DNA of 64,000 bases from DASPNH01 sp035626675 (GTDB lineage: Bacteria > Desulfobacterota > Binatia > UBA1149 > CAITLU01), in contig DASPNH010000125.1 of the NCBI GenBank assembly GCA_035626675.1, positions 1-64,000 on the forward strand, read 5' to 3'. Made by a program: the position numbers and the translations under genes. Shown one piece after another: positions 23,594 to 31,399 of the stretch (within the stretch, counting starts at the first letter, position 1; each line of letters opens with the position of its first letter). The notes below the pieces were generated by a model that was given only the letters and a program-made list of their open reading frames with translations, had not been told where the DNA came from and did not search any database.

Positions 23594-25618
23594 CTACGGC
23601 TGACCGGGGCCAGGCGCGTCGGGGCCGCGCTTGCGGCCGGGCGCGTTGTCGTCGTCGCCCGCGCCCTTGCCTTTTTGCTGCGGCTGGCCGGGGCGATTGT
23701 CGCCGCGCTCGTTGCCCTTGCGAAGCGGCTCGGACGCGCCCTGTCGACCGCGATCGGGCTGCATGCGCACGGGCTCGGCGCCTTCGCCTCGACCCTGGTT
23801 GACGCCTGGTCCTCGCTGCGGCTCGCGCGCTGCCGGCGGTGCACCGCGCTGCTCGCGCTGCATCTGCGGCTCGCGCGCCGACGGCGGTGCACCGCGCTGC
23901 TCGCGCTGTTGCATGCCTGCATCGCCGCGGCCGCCGCGCTCGGGCGACGCCGCCGGTGCCGGCGACGGCTCGCGCATCTCGCGAGCGCGATCGGGACGTT
24001 CACCGCCCGGAAGCCGATCCGGACGGTCGGGGCGCTCCATCTGCGAGCCCTTCACGCCCGGCGCAGTGCGCTCGGTCGGCTGATTGCCACGCTGCATCTC
24101 GCCGCTGTCACGAACAGGGCTGGCGCCCTTGCCGTCGCGATCGCGGCCCTGCTGCTGGCGATCGGTTTCGGTGCCGCCACGACGCTCGATCGCACCGGCT
24201 TCGCCGCCACGCTCGCGACGCTGGCGCTCGATCTCGGTCGCACCGGCATCACCGCCGCGCTCGCGACGCTGCCGATCCATGTCGGTTTCCGCGCCGACTG
24301 CGCCGCCGCGACGCTCGGTCTCCGCACCGGCCTCGCCGCCACGACGCTGCCGATCCTTCTCGGTCTCCGCGCCGGCTGCGCCGCCGCGACGCTCCGCGTC
24401 CGCACCGGCTTCGACGCCGCGCTCGCGACGCTGACGGTCCATCTCGGTCTCCGCGCCGGCCGCGCCGCCGCGAGGCTCCGTCTCCGCGCCGGCTTCGCCG
24501 CCGCGCTGGCGACCCTCGCGATCCGTGGCTGCGTCGGGGCTGCCTTTGCTGCGCTTCTCGCGCAGGCGTTGCTCGCCGGTCTGCGCCTCGGTCTCGAGCT
24601 CTTTCGGATTGTCGGCGGTCAGCGGACGAAGGCCGCGATCCTTGCGCTCCTCGGCCGCGGTCTTCATGTCGCCGCGCTGTCGACGCTGCTTGAGCTCCTG
24701 CGGAGGCGTCTGCTCGTCAGGCGCTTCGGCAAGTCCGAGGCGATCGGGCGTGATGCGCTGCGCGCGCTCCTTCGGCGCACGCTCGATGCGTGGCCGGTAG
24801 ATCTGGAGCGCCCCGTCGCCGCCGGCGGCAAGACCGCCGCGCGTGGGACGATCGGCCTCGGTGATGCGCACCGGCCGGATCTGCCGCCCGCTTCGCCGCT
24901 CGAACTCCTGCCGTCCGAAGTCGCCGCGGAAGCGCGCGTGCCCGCCCTGCACGTCGTAGCGCGTGACATCGCGGGCCTCGCGGAAGAAGCGCTCGCGCCG
25001 CGAGTTGTCACGAATGACGACCTTGTCGATGTGGGTGGTGTTGAAGTTGTTGTAGTCGACGAAGACGAACTGGTTGTAGCTCGGTTCGGCGATGTGGAAG
25101 CTGGCATACGTGTCGAAGAACGACGGCCGGTGGTAGAAGCCTCCGCCAAAATCCAGCGTCAGCGAGATTTCATGGCCGAACGTCTGCGGCGGAAGCGGTG
25201 CCCAGCCCACGTGCGAGTCGGTCACACGCCAGCTGACCCATGCCGGGCCCCACACGTCGCCGGGCACCCAGACCCACCCGGTATGAGGATCGTCGTACCA
25301 TCGACCGTAGTGATAGGTCGCCCAGCCGAAGGACTCGTCGGAAGCCCAGACCCAGCCGTACTCGTCGGCCCACTCCCAGCGGCCGCGCGTGTACGGCTGC
25401 CAGCTCGCCTCGACGCGAATGGGATACCAGACCCAGCCAAGACGCGGGTGGTAGTACCAGCGGCCGTCCGGAGCCAGCGCGGCGTAGAAGTACGTTGTGT
25501 CGAATACCGCCGCGCGGACCTCGGTTGCGACCACGGCGTCCGTCGCGATGCCACCGAGTGCCGCGCAGCCCAGGAAAAGAGCAAATCCCAGTGCGGAAAT
25601 GCGCGATGTGTTGTGCAT
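23594..25618 (-). CDS. DUF6600-type exported protein with long disordered Arg/Glu/Gly-rich tail
   Basis: A 674-residue protein. ATG 25618 follows AGGAGG. A signal peptide (ISALGFALFLGCAALGGIA) precedes the W-rich DUF6600 region (residues ~35-190), with repeats such as YHPRLGWVWYP, EYGWVWASDESFGWATYHYG and GWVWVPGDVWGPAWVSWR and then VGWAPLPP. From ~residue 320 to the end the chain is low complexity, with about eight imperfect units of RGGAAGAETEMDRQRRERG, then Pro/Arg/Gln-rich stretches (REQRGAPPSAREPQMQ). The tail is disordered and strongly charged. DUF6600 proteins are predicted periplasmic or surface proteins of unknown role. The long antisense open frame across it is a compositional artefact. 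Confidence 0.8.
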   Translation of the reverse strand: MHNTSRISALGFALFLGCAALGGIATDAVVATEVRAAVFDTTYFYAALAPDGRWYYHPRLGWVWYPIRVEASWQPYTRGRWEWADEYGWVWASDESFGWATYHYGRWYDDPHTGWVWVPGDVWGPAWVSWRVTDSHVGWAPLPPQTFGHEISLTLDFGGGFYHRPSFFDTYASFHIAEPSYNQFVFVDYNNFNTTHIDKVVIRDNSRRERFFREARDVTRYDVQGGHARFRGDFGRQEFERRSGRQIRPVRITEADRPTRGGLAAGGDGALQIYRPRIERAPKERAQRITPDRLGLAEAPDEQTPPQELKQRRQRGDMKTAAEERKDRGLRPLTADNPKELETEAQTGEQRLREKRSKGSPDAATDREGRQRGGEAGAETEPRGGAAGAETEMDRQRRERGVEAGADAERRGGAAGAETEKDRQRRGGEAGAETERRGGAVGAETDMDRQRRERGGDAGATEIERQRRERGGEAGAIERRGGTETDRQQQGRDRDGKGASPVRDSGEMQRGNQPTERTAPGVKGSQMERPDRPDRLPGGERPDRAREMREPSPAPAASPERGGRGDAGMQQREQRGAPPSAREPQMQREQRGAPPAAREPQRGPGVNQGRGEGAEPVRMQPDRGRQGASEPLRKGNERGDNRPGQPQQKGKGAGDDDNAPGRKRGPDAPGPGQP

Positions 25619-25747
25619 GTGGAAGATACCTCCTGTCATGCATGCAACGTTAGCCGGCATTCGGACACGCAGACACGGGCTTGACAGAGGTCGCTATCGT
25701 GCAGGGCAAAGCGCGGGCGAACAAAGTCGCGCCGCTCACCCAAAAAC

Positions 25748-26401
25748 TCAGCCTGCAACCCCCGTGGCGTCCGGATCGTCTTCTATTGGCGTCATTGTCA
25801 GGACGAGCGCGGCAGCGACGAGCAGGGCCAGGTCTTCGCGCATGCGCGTCTCGACGGCCATGTAGGTGCCGACCACCGCCCACAACAGAGGGATGGCGAA
25901 GAGGATGCGCGGCCACGGCGCGCGCGTCAGCAGCAGCATGCCGAGCGTGAAGATCGTAACCGGCGTCGGCGTGCCGAAAGTGGGAGATGCCGGGAGGGCA
26001 TGGCCCAGCAGCGCGCTCACCGCCGGATAGGCGACTAGCGAGTAGAAGATCAGCAGGATGCCGGCAAGGTGCCGCGAGCCGTTGTTCATCCAGAAGCGGA
26101 TGTCGCCGCCGAGAATGCCCACCCGCGCAATCAGGCCCGCCTGCACCACGAAGAGGAATGCGAACGCGTATCCGAGCGGCGTCAGCCGGGCCAGGAACGC
26201 GTAGCAGTACAGCAGTCCCGACCATAGCCACAACGCGGCGAGCAGGCCGCTGGCCAGACGATCGCGCGCGGGAAAGCGGAACAGCGCGAGGCAGACCGCG
26301 GCAAATGCGCCGAGGCTGAGCGCTGCCGGCGCAGGCCACAGCGCATCGTTGTAGGCGGTCAGGACGTCGAGGATCTCGCTGTTGCCGAAGCCGAACGCCA
26401 C
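25748..26401 (-). CDS. DUF6064-family membrane protein
   Basis: A 217-residue integral membrane protein with six hydrophobic segments. GTG 26401 starts MAFGFGNSEILDVLTAYND, and motifs such as YNDALWPAP, SGLLYCYAFLARLTP and RFWMNNGSRHLAGILLIFYS match what I know as DUF6064. Function is unknown. It lies 10 bp after the thioredoxin-fold gene on the same strand, so the two are probably one transcript. Confidence 0.75.
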   Translation of the reverse strand: MAFGFGNSEILDVLTAYNDALWPAPAALSLGAFAAVCLALFRFPARDRLASGLLAALWLWSGLLYCYAFLARLTPLGYAFAFLFVVQAGLIARVGILGGDIRFWMNNGSRHLAGILLIFYSLVAYPAVSALLGHALPASPTFGTPTPVTIFTLGMLLLTRAPWPRILFAIPLLWAVVGTYMAVETRMREDLALLVAAALVLTMTPIEDDPDATGVAG

Positions 26402-26411
26402 GCCCGAAAGC

Positions 26412-26999
26412 TCAGCGCGACCTGGTGAAGTACTCCGGCTCGTTGCCGGCCTTCCACTTGATGTTGCAGCCCAGGCTCGGCTTCTGCTCGGCCGGCGGCG
26501 GCCGGCCTTCGAGCGCAGCCTCGATGGCTTCGCGCAGATCGGCGCCGTCGACGGGCACGTCGTTGCTGGGGCGGCTGCCGTCGAGCTGGCCGCGGTAGAT
26601 GAGGAAGCGCTCGCGGTCGAAGAGGAAGAAGTCGGGCGTGCAGGCGGCGTGGTAGGCCTTGGCCGTCTGCTGACTCTCGTCGAAGAGATACGGGAAGCTC
26701 CAGCGCAGGTCGCGCGCGAGGTCGCGCATCGGCTCGGGGCCGTCTTGCGGGTGCGTGGTCAGATCAGAGGCGGCGATGGCGACCACGCCGAGGCTGTCCT
26801 GGTAGTCGAGAGCGAGGCGGCCTACCTCGCCGCGAACGTGCACGACGAAGGGGCAGTGGTTGCTGAGGAACATCACCAGCAGAAGCGGCTTGTCGTCGAA
26901 ATCCGCCAGCGTGAAGCGCTTGCCCGTGACGGCATCGGGCAGGTCGAAGTCGGGAGCGGCCGTGCCGAGCGGGAGCATGTCGGATGCGGTCTGGACCAT
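26412..26999 (-). CDS. Thioredoxin-fold peroxiredoxin-like protein (SNHC motif)
   Basis: A 195-residue protein from ATG 26999 (GAGG 4 nt upstream). It begins with the AhpC/TSA-like stretch APDFDLPDAVTGKRFTLADF and carries FLSNHCPFVVHVRGEV at the active site. Relatives usually read CNHCPFVKH; here the first Cys is Ser, leaving a single Cys. A second Cys lies in ACTPDFFLFD, the resolving-type position. It is probably a thiol peroxidase or reductase-like protein in the cytoplasm. The neighbour downstream is a DUF6064 membrane protein. A longer start at 27038 would only add a non-conserved leader. Confidence 0.82.
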   Translation of the reverse strand: MVQTASDMLPLGTAAPDFDLPDAVTGKRFTLADFDDKPLLLVMFLSNHCPFVVHVRGEVGRLALDYQDSLGVVAIAASDLTTHPQDGPEPMRDLARDLRWSFPYLFDESQQTAKAYHAACTPDFFLFDRERFLIYRGQLDGSRPSNDVPVDGADLREAIEAALEGRPPPAEQKPSLGCNIKWKAGNEPEYFTRSR

Positions 27000-27149
27000 G
27001 GCGCCTCGTGCCCATGTGGGCTCGCTGTCGTGTACCAATGTCGCGGGTCGGAAGCACCCGGGCGACCGGCCTGCCGCGATGAATGGTGCTGCGTCCGCGC
27101 CGGCGCACCCTGATGCAAGCCTGCCGAAGCTCTGCGTTTCGATGTCGCG

Positions 27150-27962
27150 CTAGGCTGCGCGCGAAAGGATTCGCAGCGCCTGCTCGTGCGCCGCGCGATC
27201 GCCGGCGGCGAGGACCTTTCCGCCCTGGACGGCCGAGCCCCCATCCCAGCCCGTCACCACGCCGCCCGCCGCCTCGATGATGGGGATGATCGCGTGGATG
27301 TCCCACGAATTCATGCCGGCGTCGACGACGACGTCGACCAGGCCGAAGGCGAGCATGCAGTACGAATAGCAGTCGCCGCTGAAGCGGCTCAGGCGAACGG
27401 CGGCCTCGAGGTCGGCGAACGCGCCGCGCTGGGGCTCTTGCGGAAACATGTTCGGGTGCGTGCAGTACAGGATCGCCTGGTCGAGCGAAGAGCACGCGCG
27501 TGTACGAAGGACGCCTTCGCGATCGGGAAACTCGTAGCGCGCGCCGAGGCGGCTGCCGCTGAAGCGCTCGCGCAGGAAGGGCTGGTCGACGACGCCGAGG
27601 ATCGGGCCGTGCTCGTCGGACAGCGCGATGAGCGTGCCCCACAGCGGGACGCCGGTGATGAAGGCTCGCGTGCCATCGATGGGATCGATGACCCAGCGAA
27701 GAGGCGAGGTGCCGGGCTCGTGACCGTGCTCCTCGCCGAGAATACCGTGGCTCGGATAGTGCTCGTGGATGAGCGCGCGGATTTCGGACTCGGCGTTGCG
27801 ATCGGCGACGGTCACGGGATCGTAGGCCGAGGCGCCGCCGGCCTTGTCGGTGACCGTCAGCGGCTGGCGGAAGTGCGGAAGGATGGCCGCACGCGCGGCG
27901 TCGGCCAGGCGCGCAGCGAACGTGAGAAAGGTCTCGATCTCCGGGTCCGACAGTGTGCCCAC
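27150..27962 (-). CDS. Inositol monophosphatase-family phosphatase (HisN-like)
   Basis: A 270-residue Mg-dependent phosphatase of the IMPase/FBPase superfamily. Signatures: DPVTVADRNAESEIRALI, GILGEEHG, WVIDPIDGTRAFITGVPLWG (metal-binding Asp pair) and the C-terminal NSWDIHAIIPIIEAAGG. The combination GTRAFITG..LWGTLIA is typical of histidinol-phosphate phosphatase HisN, so histidine biosynthesis is the best guess, though no his genes are near. Start is GTG 27962; a palindromic repeat lies ~45 bp upstream. Confidence 0.82.
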   Translation of the reverse strand: MGTLSDPEIETFLTFAARLADAARAAILPHFRQPLTVTDKAGGASAYDPVTVADRNAESEIRALIHEHYPSHGILGEEHGHEPGTSPLRWVIDPIDGTRAFITGVPLWGTLIALSDEHGPILGVVDQPFLRERFSGSRLGARYEFPDREGVLRTRACSSLDQAILYCTHPNMFPQEPQRGAFADLEAAVRLSRFSGDCYSYCMLAFGLVDVVVDAGMNSWDIHAIIPIIEAAGGVVTGWDGGSAVQGGKVLAAGDRAAHEQALRILSRAA

Positions 27963-28007
27963 GCGCCTGCCATCGCCGAAATTCCCCGCCGCTTCAACGC
28001 CGCACGT

Positions 28008-28030
28008 CTTAAGGGGACAGTCCCCTTAAG
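28008..28030. repeat. Palindromic repeat, AAGGGGACAGTCCCCTT family
   Basis: A perfect palindrome with CTT/AAG flanks in the short gap between the HisN-like gene start and the PEBP gene stop. Confidence 0.9.
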
Positions 28031-28092
28031 ATGAGCCGCGGTTCAGGGGAATGTCGTCTCAGCGACCGCGCCACGTCGATGCGGCCGTCCGC

Positions 28093-28113
28093 TTTAAGGG
28101 GACTGTCCCCTTA
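28093..28113. repeat. Palindromic repeat supplying a stop codon
   Basis: TTTAAGGGGACTGTCCCCTT with its last bases TTA at 28111-28113 forming, on the minus strand, the TAA stop of the PEBP-family gene. Confidence 0.9.
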
Positions 28114-28671
28114 TCGCTTTTGGTAGGTGCCGATGAGCTGGGCGCTGCCGATGATGTGCTCTTTCATGGCTTCCTCGAGCTGCGGCTTGGTCAGTGCGCC
28201 CATGTTGCCGAGCGTCGTGTCGAGCGCGTAGAGCTTGTGGAAGTAGCGATGGCGGCCGATCGGCGGACACGGGCCGCCGTAGCCCTGGCGCATCCAGTCG
28301 TTGGTTCCCTGATGCGAGTTCTTCGGCATCCTGCCGCGCGATGCGCCCTCGGCGAGCTGGCCGCCCACGGGCTCGATGTCGTAGGCCACCCAGTGCACCC
28401 ACGTCGTCTTGGGTGCGGCCGGATCGGGCGCGTCGGGATCGTCGACGATGAGCGCGAGCGAGCGCGTGCCCATCGGGAGCTTCGACCACGACAGCGGCGG
28501 CGAGACGTCCTCGCCCTGGCAGGTGAAGCGCGTGGGAATCTCGCCGCCCGCTGCGAATGCCGGCGAGGTCAGCTGCATGATGCGCTCGGGCCGGCTCGTT
28601 ACTGCCTGCTCGGTTGCGGCAGGATCCTGCGGTGGCGGCGTATTCTCCGCGCCGGCCGCGCACGACGTCAT
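28111..28671 (-). CDS. YbhB/YbcL (PEBP)-family protein, possible lipoprotein
   Basis: The core from MQLTSPAFAAGGEIPTRF (residue ~32) is a phosphatidylethanolamine-binding-protein fold with the ligand-site segments DDPDAPDPA, HWVAYDIEP, YGGPCPPIGRHRYFHKLYALD. Upstream of the core the frame reads MTSCAAGAENTPP preceded by a hydrophobic stretch (VLAAVATCVLTTI), which looks like a lipoprotein signal with a Cys. No ATG exists further upstream, so the true start is uncertain: GTG 28686, ATG 28671 or the core ATG 28578. Function in bacteria is unclear. It lies downstream of and in line with the 28761 gene. The stop is within a palindrome. Confidence 0.78.
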   Translation of the reverse strand: MTSCAAGAENTPPPQDPAATEQAVTSRPERIMQLTSPAFAAGGEIPTRFTCQGEDVSPPLSWSKLPMGTRSLALIVDDPDAPDPAAPKTTWVHWVAYDIEPVGGQLAEGASRGRMPKNSHQGTNDWMRQGYGGPCPPIGRHRYFHKLYALDTTLGNMGALTKPQLEEAMKEHIIGSAQLIGTYQKR

Positions 28672-28760
28672 GATGGTCGTCAGCACGCAGGTCGCGACCG
28701 CGGCGAGGACGCGCGACGCACCGACACGTCCGTCGCCGCTTAGCCTGCGTACGCGGGGTT

Positions 28761-29474
28761 TCAGAAGCTCCACACCAGGCCGATGCCGCCCGGGCCGGCG
28801 GCCAGGCGAAGCTCGGATTCGAGCTCTGCGGCCGGCGCGCCGCGGAAGCGCTGCTGGTATTCCTCCCAGTCGCGGATCTGGCGGGTGGGGTGCGTCCAGA
28901 TGTGCAGCTCGGCCGACGCCTCGCTGATGCCGAACGACGTCCATGCCGTGGCCGGCTCGTCCCAGACCGCGTGAACCAGGATCGCGGCGCCGAGGTTCAG
29001 GCCCAGACTGGCCAGGTGCTGGCGCCACGAGTAGCGCATGCCGGCCTGATTGGCGGCCTCCTGCATGATCTCTTCGGCGACTTCCAGGCGGCGTGCGCAG
29101 TCACTTGCCGGAACGGCACGGATGGGATCGCCGCCGTGGCGCGCCACGGTCGGATCGAGCGTCAGCTCGAGAACGCCGAGGCCGGACTTGCCGACGCTCA
29201 GCAGCAGGTCGGCGCGCTTGCCGTTGTCCTCTTCCTTGGCGGCCCGGTAGCTCTGCGCCACCACGCCCAGAACGAAGACGGCCATCCAGCCGCGATACCA
29301 CCACTTGGCATGTCGCTGGCCTTCGTCGAGCCGGGTCTCCAGGAACTGGATGCGAGCCTCGGTGTCGGCGTCGCACTGGGCAAGGGCGCGCGTTGCGGGC
29401 GCAGCGATCATCGAAAGCGTCAGTGTCGCGACGAGAAGAGTGCGCAGGGCGAGGGAAGGACGGGTTCTTCTCAT
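28761..29474 (-). CDS. Exported protein of unknown function
   Basis: A 237-residue protein with a signal peptide (LLVATLTLSMIAAPATRALAQ). A Cys-containing N-terminus (CDADTEARIQFLETRLDEG, possible coiled coil) is followed by a hydrophobic helix (YRGWMAVFVLGVVAQSY) and two weaker ones (LGLNLGAAILVHAVW). The C-terminus ends in GIGLVWSF. I do not recognise the family. An inner-membrane or periplasmic location is likely. It may be the first gene of a unit with the PEBP gene. Confidence 0.6.
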   Translation of the reverse strand: MRRTRPSLALRTLLVATLTLSMIAAPATRALAQCDADTEARIQFLETRLDEGQRHAKWWYRGWMAVFVLGVVAQSYRAAKEEDNGKRADLLLSVGKSGLGVLELTLDPTVARHGGDPIRAVPASDCARRLEVAEEIMQEAANQAGMRYSWRQHLASLGLNLGAAILVHAVWDEPATAWTSFGISEASAELHIWTHPTRQIRDWEEYQQRFRGAPAAELESELRLAAGPGGIGLVWSF

Positions 29475-29804
29475 GGTCTTCTCCTTCAGAAGCTGGATTC
29501 GTAGGAAGATGTCGTGCTCAGGCTGTCTGCTCGGGCTTCAGGCGAAAAGGCCTGCGGCATTTTGCCACATCGACTCATCGAGAATCGTTGGGACGGAAAG
29601 ACATTACGATGTTTCTGCGCGGGCAGACATCCCCCCGCCGCGCGTGGCGAGCCGGACCGGGTGCAGGCGGTCTGTGGTCCGAGACTCCGTGCGGCGGTGT
29701 GGCGACGGGCCTCGCCTCACCTGAGGTCCCCGCGCAGCCATCATCTTGTTGAAGGTTACGTACCGAGGCTCGTCGGGACGGACCGCCCGCGCTCGGCCCG
29801 CACG

Positions 29805-30020
29805 GCGCACGCATTTGGAGTCGCGGCGAAGCCGCCCGTGCTCGGCCCGCACGGCGCACGCATTTGGACTCGGCGACCCGGGTGCCGGCGGCTGGTGATG
29901 CGCGCACGCATTTGGACTCGCGGCGAAGCCGGCTGTCCTCGGCCCGCACGGCGCACGCACTTGGACTCGGCGACTCGGGTGCCGGCTGCCGGCGGATGCG
30001 TGCACGCATTTGGACTCGAC
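29805..30020. repeat. 49-bp tandem array with alternating A/B units
   Basis: Five copies of GCACGCATTTGGACTCG have ATTTGGA at 29813, 29862, 29910, 29959 (ACTTGGA) and 30008, steps of 49, 48, 49 and 49 bp. The intervening sequence alternates: units 1 and 3 carry CGGCGAAGCCG...CTCGGCCCGCACG, units 2 and 4 carry GCGACCCGGGTGCCGGC. The real period is therefore a ~97-bp dimer. This is a minisatellite, not CRISPR. Confidence 0.88.
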
Positions 30021-30185
30021 GAGGCGGGTGCTCCGGTCGGCGCGCGGGGCCGCCTCGGCCGGCGCACTCATGAGCGGCCGTAAACTCGGCGCCGTTACAC
30101 GACGCGGGCCCACCCGGGCTGCCCGGGTCGGCACGGTAATCAGGATGATCCGAGGGGTGGAGGGGCCTTGACGCCCACCCTTGTT

Positions 30186-30213
30186 CTGCGTAGTGACGGT
30201 ACGCACTACGCAG
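30186..30213. promoter_or_regulatory. Perfect 10-bp inverted repeat in promoter of the diiron gene
   Basis: CTGCGTAGTG (30186-30195) and CACTACGCAG (30204-30213) are perfect inverted repeats 8 bp apart. A -35-like TTGACG lies at 30168-30173 and a weak -10 (TAGTGA) at 30191. The dyad thus overlaps the presumed promoter, ~40 bp before the start codon. It may be the operator of the MerR regulator encoded downstream. Confidence 0.5.
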
Positions 30214-30251
30214 CGCTCGACGGCGCCCGCGACAGGAAGGAGGACCATCCG

Positions 30252-31337
30252 ATGTCGACCCAGGAACGATACGCCCGGCCCACCGACGGACAGAAATGGG
30301 ATGTTGGCCAGGACTACACGACCACCTTCAACTGGGAATACGAGGATGGCCGCGCGCCGCTTCTCAAGCTGTACGAGAAGGGCAAGAAGAAGCAGTGGGA
30401 CGCTGCCGACCGCATCGACTGGTCGCTCGACATCGATCCCGAAAACCCCGCCAATCTTCCCGACGAATCCATTCCGATCTTCGACAGCGACGCGTGGCGC
30501 CGCCTGACGCAGGCCGAGAAGGCCAAGGCGCGCCATCACTTCCAGTCCTGGCAGCTGTGCCAGTTCATGCACGGCGAGCAGGGCGCGCTGATCTGCACGG
30601 CCAAGATCGTGCAGCAGGTTCCCGACATCGATTCGAAGTTCTACGCCGCCACGCAGGTGATGGACGAGGCGCGCCACGTCGAGGCGTACTCGCGGCTGCT
30701 GCACGAGAAGTATCACCTGCTCTATCCGATCAACCGCCATCTGCAGGCTCTGATCGGCGACGTGCTGCGAGATTCGCGCTGGGACATCACCTACCTCGGC
30801 ATGCAGGTGCTGATCGAGGGCGTGGCCCTTGCCGCATTCTCGACCCTGCGCGATCACGCCAAGAATCCGCTGGTCGCCGCGGTCAACGCCTACGTCATGC
30901 AGGACGAGGCGCGGCACGTGGCCTTCGGCCGCTTCGCGCTGCGCGACTACTACCCGCATCTGACCGAGAAGGAGCGCGACGAGCGCGAGGAGTTCGCCGT
31001 CGAGGCCTGCTACCTGCTGCGCGACCGCTTCCTCGGTGAGGAAGTGTGGGAAACGCTCGGATTGCCGGTCAAGGAGTGCGCCGAGGCCACCGAGCGCTCC
31101 GAGTGGATGAAGTTCTACCGCAACCAGCTCTTCACGCGCATCGTGCCCACGGTCAACGAGATCGGTCTGTGGGGGCCGCGCATCCGCAAGGCCTACGCCG
31201 ACATGGGCATCATGGGCTTTGCCGACACCGACCTGGACGCGCTCGCCGACAACGACCAGACCGTGGCCGAGCAGTTCGACGAGCGCCGCGCGATGATCGA
31301 GGAGATCGCCGCCGAGGCCAAGGCGACAGCGGCGTAG
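30252..31337 (+). CDS. Ferritin-like diiron oxygenase-type protein
   Basis: A 361-residue protein; ATG 30252 follows AAGGAGG with 8-nt spacing. The four-helix core carries carboxylate/His ligands: HGEQGALICTAKIV, QVMDEARHVEAYSRLL, GMQVLIEGVALAAF and VMQDEARHVAFGRFAL, giving two ExxH-type motifs (DEARH) as in ribonucleotide reductase R2, AurF and related oxygenases. It is likely a cytoplasmic dinuclear iron or Mn enzyme oxidising an organic substrate; the substrate is unknown. A MerR regulator follows 60 bp downstream in the same direction, and a perfect dyad lies in its promoter region. Confidence 0.82.
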   Translation: MSTQERYARPTDGQKWDVGQDYTTTFNWEYEDGRAPLLKLYEKGKKKQWDAADRIDWSLDIDPENPANLPDESIPIFDSDAWRRLTQAEKAKARHHFQSWQLCQFMHGEQGALICTAKIVQQVPDIDSKFYAATQVMDEARHVEAYSRLLHEKYHLLYPINRHLQALIGDVLRDSRWDITYLGMQVLIEGVALAAFSTLRDHAKNPLVAAVNAYVMQDEARHVAFGRFALRDYYPHLTEKERDEREEFAVEACYLLRDRFLGEEVWETLGLPVKECAEATERSEWMKFYRNQLFTRIVPTVNEIGLWGPRIRKAYADMGIMGFADTDLDALADNDQTVAEQFDERRAMIEEIAAEAKATAA

Positions 31338-31340
31338 GGA

Positions 31341-31391
31341 GAAAGAGGTCAGGCACCCTTTCGGCAGCCTAGAAGGTGCCTGCCCCTTTTC
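31341..31391. terminator. GGGGTCAGGCACC-family hairpin
   Basis: GAGGTCAGGCACC...GGTGCCTGCCCC with a TTTT tail lies between the diiron gene stop and the MerR start, 3 bp after the former. It probably attenuates or ends the diiron transcript. Confidence 0.6.
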
Positions 31392-31399
31392 CGAATCCT

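Larger units (their letters stand above)
29475..30251. other. Non-coding region with tandem repeats and promoter elements
   Basis: Nearly 780 bp without a supportable gene. 29475-29800 shows nothing distinctive. 29805-30020 is a 49-bp tandem array. 30160-30251 holds the putative promoter, dyad and AAGGAGG site of the diiron protein. Open frames through the array on both strands are repeats translated (for example recurring ARIWTR and SPNACA strings). Confidence 0.7.

Noticed and set aside
23561..25684. Long open frame on the plus strand over the DUF6600 gene
   Set aside because: High-GC shadow of the minus-strand gene; low-complexity Arg/Ala/Leu content, no start signals, no domain.
29805..30020. 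Regularly spaced repeats that could look like a CRISPR array
   Set aside because: The spacers are not unique; they alternate between two conserved sequences, and the repeat is too short and not palindromic. No cas genes are present.
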